Shown: positions 18,729 to 30,108 of the stretch, piece after piece
How positions within the stretch are numbered: position 1 is the first letter of the stretch
How the letters are laid out: each line of letters begins with the position of its first letter
Notes under the pieces: model-generated
Told to the model about the DNA's origin: nothing
Database searches by the model: none
The model's input: only the letters and a program-made list of their open reading frames with translations
NCBI GenBank assembly: GCA_002005505.1
Contig: MVGU01001159.1
Location: forward strand, 1 to 64,000
Length of the DNA stretch: 64,000 nt
Direction: 5' to 3'
From: Botryococcus braunii
Taxonomy: Eukaryota; Chlorophyta; Trebouxiophyceae
Translations under genes and position numbers: made by a program

Positions 18729-18739
18729 CTTCCCCTTGC
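18729..18739 (-). other. Polypurine tract of E
   Basis: The minus strand reads GCAAGGGGAAG, two bases from the 3' LTR; same core as the other copia elements. Confidence 0.8.
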
Positions 18740-18751
18740 TTCACATGTCAG

Positions 18752-21700
18752 TTAATTAAAAGCAGGTCCTGACACACCCAATTTAGCCCTATGCTTCTCA
18801 AATGCAGCAGATGCCAGTGGTTTGGTAAACATATCTGCTACATTTTCAGATGTAGCAACATAGACAGGGTCAATCTGCCCCCAAGCCACTTTCTCGCGTG
18901 CATAATGATAGCTGATGCTGATATGCTTAGTGAACTTTGACACTATGTGATTTTTCAAGTGCTGTATAGCCCCTTGATTGTCACAGAATAGCTTGACAGT
19001 CTTCACTGTGACTCCAAGCTCTTCCAGCATACCACCCATCCACATTACCTCCTTTACTGCCGCAGCAGTCGCAACAAATTCAGCTTCCACAGTAGATGTA
19101 GACACTGAAGATTGCTTCTTGCTGCACCAAGACACTGCTGACCCGTTTAGAAGAAGAACAAACCCTGTGGTTGATTTTCTTCCATCCAAGTCACCAGCAA
19201 AATCTGCATCCACGTATCCCACCAACTCATTGTCACCAGAGTTAGTGTACGTTATGCCCATTTCCTTAGTGCAATTTAAGTACCTCAGTACTCTTATAGC
19301 ACCATTCCAATGCGCTGTCGTAGGTTGCCCCCTGAACCGACTCAAAACCCCCACAGCCTGAGCTATGTCAGGCCTAGTTGTGGTAGCTAGGTATTGTAGT
19401 GATCCAACGAGCTCCAGATACCTGTGACCCTCTGGCAATGGTGTGCCTGCTCCTACCTGCTCACCACCAGCCCCCAAGGGTGGCTCTGGATTTTGTGAAG
19501 TGACAAACCCATGCGCCATTGGAGTATCAACATCCCTGCCTTGTGCAGAAAGTCCATACTCCTCCACCAGCCTCTCAATTTTTAATACGTTAGTCATCTT
19601 GAGGCTCCCAGTGGTCTCACCTTTGGTGATTTCACATCCCAGAAATGATTTAATCTCACCAAGATCATGAATAGAGAAACTACAAGTGAGCTTAGATTTG
19701 ACTTGCTCAATGGTTTCCCCTTCCTTGCATACAATCAACAAGTCATCAACATAAGTCAGCAAGTAAACATGTGACTCATAGGATTCCTTGTTGACAAACA
19801 GTGATGAATCGCTTTTGCAGGCAGTAAAGCCAAACTTGCTAAGCTCTTCAACAAGGCGCTTATGCCACGCGCGTGGGGCCTGCTTCAGGCCATACAATGA
19901 TTTCAGAAGCTTACATACTCTACTCGAATCACCATTAGAGAAACAGGGGGGTTGAGTTACATAAACTTCCTCCTCTAAGGACCCATTAAGAAAGGCAGTT
20001 TTAATGTCTACCTGATGTACCTTCCATCCCTTAGCGTTTGCCAGATTCAGAAGCACACGCCTGGATGAGTGTGTACTGACAGGAGCAAAAGTCTCAAAAT
20101 AATCCACCCCTGGTCTTTGTTTGCATCCTTGTGCCACAAGCCTCGCCTTGAACCTGATTACATCCCCAAAACCATCAGTTTTAATTGCATAAACCCACTT
20201 CATTGGGATCACCTTGGCATGGGAAGGCTTGTGACAGTATTCAAATGTCTCATGAGACTCAATTGAGTCCATTTCCTCATTCATAGCCTCCTTCCAGTAT
20301 ACCCATTGAGGTGAATTCCTCGCCTCAAACCAATCGTTAGGGATTTTTACATTCCTAGAGGATAGGACCTCCTCCTTTGCACCATTTTGGTTAAATGATG
20401 TGACCCTTGTTGCTCCTGCTATCGCATCGTCTTTGACAAAGTAAGATCCAGGTATATACTTATCAGGTTGAGCAAGTGTCTCTCTAAGACCATACCTACT
20501 CATCCCACCTCTTACCCTGTCCTGCGCCTCATCCCCACTGTCAGACTCCTGTGATGAGCGGTCCTGATCCGAGTCACCACCGGGATCATTTTCACCATCT
20601 CCTGGTTGTTCCTGCTCATCCCCAGGGCCCATTGACTCTTCCCCTGAGACGCCTGGACCATGTGTATCCCTGTTCCCACTCTCTTCCGCCTGAGCTTGTT
20701 GCCTTAGTACTTCATTGAGTCTCTGCAACACTTCTAGGTTAGCTGGTAGGATTTGGTCTTCTCCCCTTCCAGCTTCCCTGTTCAGGTCCACTGCCTCAAC
20801 AATGTCAACTGGGACAAAATCCCAGTCCTCTTCGTCTGCAGAGCTTGGCACCTGATCACAGTTTACATCACGTGGGAAATCAGGGGGCAGTTGGGTATCA
20901 GTAGAGAGAGTGTGGATACCCAATTTGTCTTCAAAAAATTTCACATTTTTTGACACCTTGATCTTATCCCCAACCAGCACTCTATATGCCTTAGATGCTG
21001 GTTCGTACCCGACAAACATTCCTGCCTCTGATCTAGGAGAAAAGGCAGACAGATCCTTGTCAGGCGTTTTGATGTATGCCAGACAGCCAAATACCCTCAA
21101 GTAATGAACAGCAGGCTTCCTGCCAAATAATAGCTCATAAGGGGTAGCAGTCTTCCCCTTAATTGCCCTGAGGTTTAGTAACCTAACAGCAGTAGGCAGC
21201 GCTTCGATCCACAAGCTTTGTGGAGCCTTAGCCTGTAGCAGCAACATTCTAACCTTCTCTTTCAAGGAACGGTTAAAGCGTTCCGCCCGGCCATTTTGTT
21301 GCGGGGTATAAGGGGCAGACGTCTCGTGTCTTATCCCCTTCGACTGAACGAACTCACGCAAATCTGAGTTTACAAACTCAGTCCCTCTATCTGTCCTGAC
21401 AACTTTTACAGTATGGCCAGTCTGATTTTCTAAGTACAGGAGAATTGCTCTAACAGCATCACCCACCTGAGACTTCAGGACCAATGCCCTTGCAACACCC
21501 GCCTTTGAGAAATCATCCAGCATGGTGAGCATGTATCTCTCTCCTTCAGCACCCGGTACAGGCAGTTCACCCACAATATCCATGTGGACAATCTCTAATC
21601 GCTCTGTAGCCGTTGCCGGAGAGCGTGGGTAGCTCTCTCTAGTCTGCTTCCCCAGAACACAAACCTCACAATGTGAGTGACCATGATTGCAAGGTGATAA

Positions 21701-23143
21701 TGACGTCTCAATGCCTTTCACCATATCTTCGGTTTGCAAGCGTTCCATGTTTTTACTGCTAGGGTGTCCTAGTCTTGCATGCCATAAGTCGTACTCTGAA
21801 CACTTGTGTGCAATGCCAGCAACATGGGGCAACTTTACTGACTGACATATCACTGAGCAGAAGTATAGTCCTCTTTCTTTTGTCACTTCTACTTGAAACG
21901 ATGACTTCTGACAGCAAACATGTGTGACTTCTCCTAGTGGATTTGTTGAAAAATTTAAACCATCAACAACTCCAGCAGACACTGACATTAAATTTTCCAA
22001 TGCAGTTGGAACAAATTCAACATCTCTCAATATGCATGTATTTCCCTGCTGATCCACCAAGCACACAGACCCACATGCCTTACGCTGCGCCACGTGTTCG
22101 CCAGTGGCTAGATTTAAACCCTTTGGAATTGGATACCAGTGAACATTATGCATCAGACGTACATCATTACACACATGTGTGGAGGCCCCAGAATCTATTA
22201 CCCACTGTGAGGACAATTCACCTGAGTCAGAGGAGTATGTAGTTGCCATTCCTCCTACAGGATTTTGAGGTCGCCCTCTGCCAGCCAGGATTGCAGCCCT
22301 TCTGGCGCAATCATCTTTGTACTTCTGACAATTCAGCCTGATGTGACCCTCCTCTAAGCAGAACCAGCACCCATGAAAGTTGGTAGGCACGTCATGGGGC
22401 ATGCCCCTGGGTCTATTGCCATCAAACCCAGGTGCATTATTTGGTCTTGGGGGACCAGAGGGAACAAGATTTGCAGAAGCAGAGGGAGCTTTCTCCTGAT
22501 CAATGCCCAGAAACTTGGCACATGCACTGATACGAGATACAACCTCATCCTCCTCTTTCCCCACACATGAATCATACAAATGGGACTGACTGTGGGTAAA
22601 GGCCTTGGGAAGACAGCTAACTATACCCATGGCAAGGCGCTCCTCATCAACAGGGTGTTTGTTAGCCCTCAAACCTCTAGCCAGCTTGTACTTCATGGCC
22701 ACAAATGCCATGTAAGTCTGGGCATCCTCAATTTTACCGGAGTCAAGCAGAAAGGCCCATTTTGACATGAGCTTCTGGTTATTTCCGCCTGTGAACTTGC
22801 CTTTCAGCCAGTCATACGCCTCCTTGGCTGAAGGCTTGTCCAGAGCTGCATCAACCCACTCATCTGGAATTTTTTCAGTAACTAGGCTCTTAGCCAAAGC
22901 ATCACCTGGTGTGTCAGGATGTTCCTCGTCCAAACACACCTTGATTTTCTTGCTACTAGCAACATTCTCTACATCCTTCATCCATCTGAAACCATTTATG
23001 CATAACACATCAAGTGATTGGGCCAACTTCTGTGTGTTATAAACTGGGTTTAGTGGGTCTCCTGTGCTGCCTGATACAACAGCTGCAGTAACACCTGTAC
23101 CAGTTGCTCCACCAGGAGCAGATGCACCAGCTGACCCACTCAT
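18752..23143 (-). CDS. gag-pol: Element E Gag-Pol polyprotein, intact (1463 aa)
   Basis: ATG 23143 to TAA 18752. Gag has a UBN2-like capsid segment (IPDEWVDAALDKPSAKEAYD, LMSKWAFLLDSGKIEDAQTY) and a CCHC knuckle (CWFCLEEGHIRLNC, about 260). Protease has WVIDSGASTHVCND. Integrase has HARLGHPS...CEVCVLGKQ, the core MDIVGELPVPG, VRTDRGTEF and APYTPQQNGRAER. After an acidic linker, RT has MKWVYAIKTDGFGD, QVDIKTAFLNGSLEEEVY, and TYVDDLLIVCK. RNase H has YVDADFAGDLDGRKSTTGF, STVEAEFVATAA and FCDNQGAIQHLKN. All catalytic motifs are in place and there are no stops, so recent activity is plausible. Confidence 0.96.
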   Translation of the reverse strand: MSGSAGASAPGGATGTGVTAAVVSGSTGDPLNPVYNTQKLAQSLDVLCINGFRWMKDVENVASSKKIKVCLDEEHPDTPGDALAKSLVTEKIPDEWVDAALDKPSAKEAYDWLKGKFTGGNNQKLMSKWAFLLDSGKIEDAQTYMAFVAMKYKLARGLRANKHPVDEERLAMGIVSCLPKAFTHSQSHLYDSCVGKEEDEVVSRISACAKFLGIDQEKAPSASANLVPSGPPRPNNAPGFDGNRPRGMPHDVPTNFHGCWFCLEEGHIRLNCQKYKDDCARRAAILAGRGRPQNPVGGMATTYSSDSGELSSQWVIDSGASTHVCNDVRLMHNVHWYPIPKGLNLATGEHVAQRKACGSVCLVDQQGNTCILRDVEFVPTALENLMSVSAGVVDGLNFSTNPLGEVTHVCCQKSSFQVEVTKERGLYFCSVICQSVKLPHVAGIAHKCSEYDLWHARLGHPSSKNMERLQTEDMVKGIETSLSPCNHGHSHCEVCVLGKQTRESYPRSPATATERLEIVHMDIVGELPVPGAEGERYMLTMLDDFSKAGVARALVLKSQVGDAVRAILLYLENQTGHTVKVVRTDRGTEFVNSDLREFVQSKGIRHETSAPYTPQQNGRAERFNRSLKEKVRMLLLQAKAPQSLWIEALPTAVRLLNLRAIKGKTATPYELLFGRKPAVHYLRVFGCLAYIKTPDKDLSAFSPRSEAGMFVGYEPASKAYRVLVGDKIKVSKNVKFFEDKLGIHTLSTDTQLPPDFPRDVNCDQVPSSADEEDWDFVPVDIVEAVDLNREAGRGEDQILPANLEVLQRLNEVLRQQAQAEESGNRDTHGPGVSGEESMGPGDEQEQPGDGENDPGGDSDQDRSSQESDSGDEAQDRVRGGMSRYGLRETLAQPDKYIPGSYFVKDDAIAGATRVTSFNQNGAKEEVLSSRNVKIPNDWFEARNSPQWVYWKEAMNEEMDSIESHETFEYCHKPSHAKVIPMKWVYAIKTDGFGDVIRFKARLVAQGCKQRPGVDYFETFAPVSTHSSRRVLLNLANAKGWKVHQVDIKTAFLNGSLEEEVYVTQPPCFSNGDSSRVCKLLKSLYGLKQAPRAWHKRLVEELSKFGFTACKSDSSLFVNKESYESHVYLLTYVDDLLIVCKEGETIEQVKSKLTCSFSIHDLGEIKSFLGCEITKGETTGSLKMTNVLKIERLVEEYGLSAQGRDVDTPMAHGFVTSQNPEPPLGAGGEQVGAGTPLPEGHRYLELVGSLQYLATTTRPDIAQAVGVLSRFRGQPTTAHWNGAIRVLRYLNCTKEMGITYTNSGDNELVGYVDADFAGDLDGRKSTTGFVLLLNGSAVSWCSKKQSSVSTSTVEAEFVATAAAVKEVMWMGGMLEELGVTVKTVKLFCDNQGAIQHLKNHIVSKFTKHISISYHYAREKVAWGQIDPVYVATSENVADMFTKPLASAAFEKHRAKLGVSGPAFN

Positions 23144-23328
23144 GAAGGCAATCTGTGATCAAATTCAGCAGCTAATGACTTAAGGATCTCAATTACAATT
23201 AACAAGCGATACAGCGATGTATTCAAGGGACGTTCAATGCCAGAGTTTGACAGCTCTTCAACTTCTTTATGCAGTGAACCAACCCAATACCTGTGCTGTA
23301 CAAAATTCAATTCCTAGGACTTTCAAGC

Positions 23329-23604
23329 TTAGTCAACCAACGGCTCCCTAAACGGTCGATAGGGATACTTTACTTCACTTCCAATGCGTACGTTTGTTTG
23401 TGTTTCTTTCCAGGCAAGTCCAATGTCACAATATCGTTCAAATAGATAACATGCACGATCGATGGCCGATGCAACTTGCACTAACGGGACTTTCCCAACA
23501 AAATACTTTTCGCACGCGTCACAGCAGAAGCATCCTCTGCGGAGATGTTCAACGTCAAAGGGGGTGGCGTTCGCTCGCTGCGCCTCTAAGCGTCGAGACC
23601 CCAT
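23329..23604 (-). CDS. Short ORF (91 aa) between primer site and gag of E
   Basis: Starts with ATG directly after the primer-binding region (MGSRRLEAQRANATPF) and ends at 23329, 186 nt before the gag ATG. It has four Cys in CFCCDAC and nearby. It occupies the place of ORF0 in A, B and D, but I see no convincing similarity to it. It may be a leader ORF or chance. Confidence 0.35.
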   Translation of the reverse strand: MGSRRLEAQRANATPFDVEHLRRGCFCCDACEKYFVGKVPLVQVASAIDRACYLFERYCDIGLAWKETQTNVRIGSEVKYPYRPFREPLVD

Positions 23605-23624
23605 GGATGTGGGCCCAGTACCAT
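23605..23624 (-). other. Primer-binding site region of E
   Basis: The minus strand reads ATGGTACTGGGCCCACATCC after the 5' LTR. GGTACTGGGCCCAC resembles the half-tRNA site GGTTATGGGCCCAC of A, B, C and D with two changed bases. It may still use initiator tRNA-Met or a different tRNA fragment. Confidence 0.55.
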
Positions 23625-24754
23625 TGTGATTTGCAAAGATCCAAAGGTGTTATATTAATCATAAATGATGACTATACTCACAAGTATATCATCCATGTAC
23701 TTAATCAGTTTGACCAAGACATACATAGTCGACAGCGTCAAACTGATGAACAATTCACGTATAGCAATTGCTTCCACAGAAGTTACTCACAACAAGTGAG
23801 AGAGAAAGAAAGCAATTCACTTGAGTCCATTCAGGAGTCGGCTTAACAAGCCAAAGAGATCGAATGACTTACAAACTACTGTCGGACGAACACACACAGT
23901 AACTAGTCTTACCTGCAAAGATCCAAAGGTGTTATATTAATCATAAATGATGACTATACTCACAAGTATATCATCCTGTGAACACACTAACACCTTTAGT
24001 TCATTGCATATGATGAACCTTATCTATAAGCAGCCCTCAGCCGTAACATAGCTGACTTACCATGTACTTAATCAGTTTGACCAAGACATACATAGTCGAC
24101 AGCGTCAAACTGATGAACAATTCTGCAACATTCACATACCCATATTAGTCTCTGATCATCAAAACGGCACTTATGGCCGTGATCAAAAACATGACCGGCA
24201 GAGCCCCGACTTACCACGTATAGCAATTGCTTCCACAGAAGTTACTCACAACAAGTGAGAGAGAAAGAAAGCAATTCACATGAGTCCATTCAGGAGTCGG
24301 CTTAACAAGCCAAAGAGATCGAATGACTGCCTGGTGGTCCGGGTTCTCTGGCTATCTGTACTCAGATCAGCGCGTGGGAAACGCGCTGTCCAGCACTGCT
24401 ACTGGCCTTTTTCACGAACATTAGGACATGCTCAGGGTTCCTATCCACAGAATTTGGACCCTTATCCTACAGTAACACATTTATTAACTCTAGATGCATG
24501 TCTTCCAGCCACTAAAGGCTGGAAGGTATTTACAGCCATAGAATAAATATCTCTCAATGCATTAATACTCATAGATTGATCGTTCATAGCCATTGTCAAG
24601 ATGTCTTTACCTTGAGTTAACTGCTTGGTTAACTTACAGCTAATTATTACATGTGATTGTACCTTCACACACGCACGCACGTGCGCACGCACGCACGCAC
24701 GTGCGCACGCACGCACGTTAATGAACATGACATAATGAAGTACAAAACCCAACA
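23625..24754 (-). repeat. Element E 5' LTR (1130 bp)
   Basis: Same layout as the left copy, shifted by 6044 in its first part. The (ACGC)n tract (about 24664-24717) is shorter than in the left LTR. Confidence 0.93.
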
Positions 24755-24908
24755 CAAGTGTCCCATTTCCCAAGTCCAAGTGAACATAAAAATCTAATCC
24801 AAAAACATACAACACAAAAGAATAATTAAAGTGCTTAAGTCCAAAAAGTAGGGAACTTCCATGGAGAAGTTCCATGCTCCCAATGAGTCCCGTTCCCGTA
24901 ATGGATGA

Positions 24909-25599
24909 TGAAATATTCTGGGCTTGGCGTATCCTGCATGGTGGCGGCACGGAGGGTGTTAGACGATGTCCTCCTACTTGTGCGTTGTTAAGTAGGCACG
25001 GACATATACAAGTCAAGGACTGGTTAGCAACTGATTGATAGACACCCGGAGTGCCACTATAGTTCCAACCAAGTGTTACAATATCTCTCATCTCTCCTAA
25101 CAAGGTGACGCAGTTCAAACACGCCTAACCTGCTCTCACCCAGGTCGTGTTCATTACTTTGTCCGATGAGCTAAACTCAACTCTATATGTCTAACATGTT
25201 CTAACAATGTTCATCTGAGTGCTAAATCCAGGAATACAATAAGGATTAAGTCACCTGCATGGTGGCGGCACGGAGGGTGTTAGACGATGTCCTCCTACTT
25301 GTGCGTTGTTAAGTAGGCACGGACATATACAAGTCAAGGACTGGTTAGCAACTGATTGATAGACACCCGGAGTGCCACTATAGTTCCAACCAAGTGCCTT
25401 CCCTATCCGTGCTTGCCCCATATGCCTCCTTTCTACAAACGTGTCTGTAACTTGCGTTATGATAGTCTTCGTTCAAATGCATGTATTGCCTGGCAGAACT
25501 CAGGGTTCTGCCTCTCTTTCCTAATTGGTATTGTCTTCATACGGAGACTTGCCATTATTACTCCTCTGAGGGAAAGGCATAAAATTAATTAACACAACA
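24909..25599 (-). repeat. Element B 3' LTR (691 bp)
   Basis: Starts TGAAATATTCTGGGC and ends AACACAACA. It holds two copies of its module (about 24938-25075 and 25255-25397), TGTAA (minus) at 25076-25080 and a palindrome at 25492-25512. Confidence 0.93.
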
Positions 25600-25611
25600 C
25601 TTCCCCTTGCC
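25600..25611 (-). other. Polypurine tract of B
   Basis: The minus strand reads GGCAAGGGGAAG directly before the 3' LTR. Confidence 0.85.
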
Positions 25612-25617
25612 TTTACC

Positions 25618-28600
25618 TCACAGAAACTTGGCCAGTCCCAGTGAGTTACGATGTCCCAGAAACACTTGTCTAACTAGTGGTTTGGTAAAAATGTCAGCCA
25701 CATTTCTAGCAGATTGAATGTACTTGAATTCAACCTGCCCCTTTGCAATAGCTTCACGTGCGAAATGACAGCTAATTGCAATATGCTTTGTGTGTTTGGA
25801 GTACACCGGATTCCTCAGGTGGTTTATACACCCTTGGTTGTCACAATGAATCTTCACTATCCACGGTAACACTCCAATTTCCTCCAGGAAACCTCTCAGC
25901 CAATTTGCTTCCTTCACAACAGCACTTGCTGCCATGAATTCAGCCTCCACTGTTGAAGTGGCAACAGCAGATTGCTTTTTACTTCCCCACACTACTGCTC
26001 CTCCAAACACAGTGAGGACAAAGCCAGTGGTAGAGAAGCGATGATCCTGATCACCTCCATAGTCGGCATCCACATAGCCTTCTAGCTCTATCTCCCCCCC
26101 TCCGAGAGTTAGAACCAAATCTCGGGTTCCTTTCAGATACTTCAACACACGGATGGCTTCATTCCAATGTGCTGTGGTGGGAGATATGCGATAACGAGAC
26201 AATACACCTACTGCCTGAGCTATATCGGGACGTGTGGTGTTGGCTATATACAGAAGAGACCCTACTAACTCACAGTAACGGTGACCTGGAGGTAGTGGAC
26301 TGCCAGCACCAATGCTGTCGCTCCCATCTCTCGGTGCAGGCCTTTGGGACATTACGAAATCTTTTGTCATGGGAGTATCAGGTCCCACTGACTCAAGATC
26401 CAAGCCAAATTTCTCTACAAGTGCATCGATTTTAGGGATGCAACTCAGGGTGATCAGCCCTTTATCTCTATCTCTCATCACTTGACATCCCAAGAAATCC
26501 TTCACTTCCCCAAGATCATGGATGGTGAATTCTTTCTTGAGAAGTCCCTTCACTCTCTCGATTTCTGACATGCCCTTGGAAACTATCAGAAGATCATCAA
26601 CATAGATCAGCACATAGGACTTTCCTCCATCAGTAGAGCATCTCACATACACTCCCGCATCACTCTTGCACACCTCATACCCCATGACTTCAAGTTTGTC
26701 ATTCAGGGTTTTGTGCCAGGCACGTGGAGCCTGCTTCAGGCCATACAACGCCTTTCTCAATCGGCACACAATATTCTTATCACCATTCTCAAAGCCAGGA
26801 GGTTGCGTTACATATACTTCCTCCTCGAGCTCACCATTCAGAAAGGCGGTCTTAACGTCCACCTGATGAATTTCACAGCCCTCTCTTGCAGCAACAGCAA
26901 GCAGAGCTCTTCTAGCTCCATAGCTACTAGTAGGAGCAAAGACCTCCATCACATCCACTCCAGGGATTTGTCTGCATCCCTGTGCCACTAATCTGGCCTT
27001 GAATCTCACAACATTGCCATGTGCATCCATTTTCACTGAAAATATCCAGTGAACTGGAATAACCTTATGTCCACGAGGTCTCGGAACATACTCCATGACC
27101 TCATGAGTATCTAGAGAATTTTGCTCTTCCTGCATAGCTGCCTTCCAGTATTCCCACTGGGGAGACATCTGTGCTTCTCTCAAATTAGAGGGAACGTGAA
27201 TTTTCCCAAATCTGACACCTGTGTGCTTTTCCTCTGAATTGCCTGATTTTCTCTCACTTTGTCCAGAACCCACTACTCTTCCACTGACACTCGCTGAGTT
27301 ACACATCACAGGCTCTCCAGTAGAAGTAGAATGCTCTCTCATAGCACGCTCTCGCTTGGACTCACACTTGGCTTTGCACAAGTTACTCTGCTCATCCCTC
27401 ACATCATCCTCCCATGCACAGGTACCTCTCGGACAGTCTTTGTAATTTGGAATCCCTTCACATTGTCCAGACTTCCGATTCACCTCCTCAGACACACTCT
27501 GACATGCCTGCAAGAGTTCAGACTCTTCAGGTCTCTCACAAGCAACATCGGGATATGGCAGAGTGTCTGCATACTTCCCCTGATTTATGTGATCCACATG
27601 CCTCTCAGACCGACTGCATGTCACTGTTGGGAGTGACCTCACATCTCTGACATCACTCTCCCAGGCACAGGTACCTCTCAGTGAGCACTTGTAATTTGGT
27701 CTGTCTCCACAATGTCTGTGCTCCTGATTCACCTCCTCCTCTCGTCCCTTACATGGAGTCAAGGATGCAGATCCTGTCTCCCGCTCACAATCATGTTTGG
27801 CTGGTGCAGAGAAAGCATATGATGCTTCCTCTGACCGGTGGCTGCCACCACAGTCCCGTCCAGGAGTGCTCTGACTGGACGGGTTGCCAGAAGAACTCTG
27901 CATGGTCACATCTCTTACATTTCTCTCAGTCACTGAACAAGACCCACCCATACTGCTCAGCTCCCCGGGACCATTTGCAGCTTTGCATGTAGCTGCCCCC
28001 CTCACTGCACTCACATGCAATTCATGCCCCTCATGTGAATCACCCTCTAGCTGCACTTCCCCTGGTCCCTGTGACAGAGAGTCACATTCAGTCAACCCCT
28101 CTCGCTCTCTGCTCTCTCCCTTCTCCTGTGGCAGCAGGAGGTCTTTGGCGGCAGTGCGTTGTTCGTGTCGTTGAGCCCGGGTCAGGCCATCCAATTGGTG
28201 GTTGCGGCAATCAGACCTAGTTGGTCTGAGGACCTCCTGGGCTCGCTCCATCTGCGGTCGAAGGTGGGAGTCCTGTCTCACTCCTCTGGCTAAGTCCTGT
28301 ACTGCCTCCAGGGTTTGATCCATCTCCACTGGGTCACACAGTCTTCTGGATTCAGGCTCGGGCTCAGCCTCACTGGGGGGTCCTGTGACAGGCTGTGTGG
28401 GGAGGTTGCTGGAGGCTGGCAGGTACTCAGGCTCACTGTGTGGGTCATCAAGATCTGTCTCAAGGCTGATGTTGGTTGTGCCAGGGGAGGTGCCGGGAAA
28501 GACTGGGGGAGTGTCACTTGCAGAGGGCTCAGGACACAGAAACTCTGTAGACTGTGTTGAGGAAACGCTCATGCCAACCCGAGAGGCTCCCCTGAGGTGC

Positions 28601-28621
28601 TCCACGAAAACCACATCTCTG
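25618..28621 (-). CDS. pol: Element B linker, reverse transcriptase, RNase H (downstream of C)
   Basis: Resumes after C with DVVFVEHLRGASRVG. A roughly 450-residue linker rich in Ser, Glu and Cys follows. It carries the motif PNYK-x5-GTCAWE-x-DV twice (about 27410-27455 and 27655-27705); A and D have it once. RT has VHWIFSVKMDAHG, DVKTAFLNGELEEEVY and LIYVDDLLIVSK. RNase H has YVDADYGGDQDHRF, STVEAEFMAAS and HCDNQGCINHL. It ends at TGA 25618. Confidence 0.94.
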
Positions 28622-29321
28622 TGTTGAGTTGTAAACATACATTATAGAATGCCTTGTGCTTTAGGTGATCTTCAAATTTACATTATTAGGATACGGGTCC
28701 ACTATCCACATAAGGTACCTCAAGACACGTTCGGATGAGGTCTATTTCAAACATAAGGTACAATCTGATTTAGATTACGCGTTAGTGTGAAAGGACTATT
28801 AAAGCTGCGATCACCGCATAGTCGAGCAACTGGTTTGGAAAGATACTGGGCACATAAGGATGCCAGTCTTGTTCATGCAGTTGCATGTGTCTAAAGAGCA
28901 CACAGTCGTCAAGGACGGTAGCTGGAGTGGCACGAACTTACGACCTGTCTGCTTGCTTACAGGTGCGGTGACGCAGGGTGTGTATTGGTAATGTGTTCAT
29001 GTTTGATTGATTGTTTGTAAGTGAACCATCTTAGTGGACAATCAAGTCTCCCAAACAGCTAAGGGACGGAGTCTTGATTGAGTATAGGAAGGTACTTGCT
29101 TTCAGCCGTCAGGAGCTTATCCGTGTGTAGATGCTCATTGACAGATCAACATGTAACGGAACTGGTTTGGAAAGATACTGGGCACATAAGGATGCCAGTC
29201 TTGTTCATGCAGTTGCATGTGTCTAAAGAGCACACAGTCGTCAAGGACGGTAGCTGGAGTGGCACGAACTTACGACCTGTCTGCTTGCTTACAGGTGATG
29301 CCGAATGCCCATAACCTAACA
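28622..29321 (+). repeat. Element C 5' LTR (700 bp)
   Basis: Contains a roughly 135-bp module twice (about 28829-28965 and 29160-29296: ACTGGTTTGGAAAGATACTG...GCTTGCTTACAGGTG), with TGTAA at 29152-29156 just before the second copy. Confidence 0.93.
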
Positions 29322-29336
29322 GGTTATGGGCCCACC
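29322..29336 (+). other. Primer-binding site of C (half-tRNA type)
   Basis: GGTTATGGGCCCACC directly follows the 5' LTR on the plus strand, which fixes the orientation. Confidence 0.87.
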
Positions 29337-30108
29337 CAACTCTGGGTGCTGAGGACAAGCCGATATGTGGTTTTTGGGCAAGGCACTGGTGGCCAGCGGA
29401 CACTACACAAGTCTACTCCAGTCCCAAAGGGAGCGACAGCCCCGCAGTTTGTACCCCGCCTTCATGTCGCAGTATATGCTTCAGAATCCATTCGAATTGA
29501 TTCTGAAATGCCAAGAAATCTTGGCAGTTTCATCCGCAAGGCGAGGTGGTGAAATCCCGGTTGGAAGGGCACGAGGCGGAAGACCACCTTGGGATGGAGG
29601 AGTGAAATTTTGAGTGCATATGGGAGGTTGTGTATGATTTGGGATCTGAAATTGTGAGTGTGTGGCTCAATGAGTTGAGAGAGGAAGTGATGCTCCTGTG
29701 TTACAGTAAGTGTACTGGTTGAGAGGTGAACCAATAGAAAGGCTTCTTTTTAAGTCTGCACCCTCTTAAGGCTGGAGATCAAGGGGGTCAGATTAACAAA
29801 AGTAGTTATGAATGACCTCTAACCACTGACAGCAAGTGTGATACTCAGCGGGAAGAAGTGGGTGGACCCTAGGGAGCCCCCATCCAGGTATTGGTAGACA
29901 CCATGAGCAACAGTACAGGTACTGCAGCATGGGGATGGGCTTACATATGTGTTGTATGTGTAAGCGTGTGTAAAGATGTCCATGAGCTGGGGCTTGAAAG
30001 ACATTGATTGTGTATGTGTAAACAGCCAGGAGTTGGTGCAATATGGTGGTAAGGGACTTTTGGTTCCCCAGTCCACTGAGCACATTCTTATTGTGGTTTG
30101 CGCTGCTA

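Larger units (their letters stand above)
17581..24754 (-). mobile_element. Element E: intact Ty1/copia retrotransposon with intron-bearing LTR
   Basis: LTRs 17581-18726 and 23625-24754 start TGTGAT and end CCCAACA. They are flanked by the duplication CAAGT (17576-17580 and 24755-24759), and the element is 7174 bp. One uninterrupted gag-pol frame of 1463 codons is present, with a short ORF between the primer site and gag. The LTRs differ in (ACGC)n length and a few substitutions. By sequence alone it could be autonomous. Confidence 0.95.

Noticed and set aside
25356..25592. Open frames found twice or more in identical form (inside LTRs of A, B, C, D and E)
   Set aside because: They are duplicates because the LTRs are duplicated. 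No protein features, and they overlap the structured modules.
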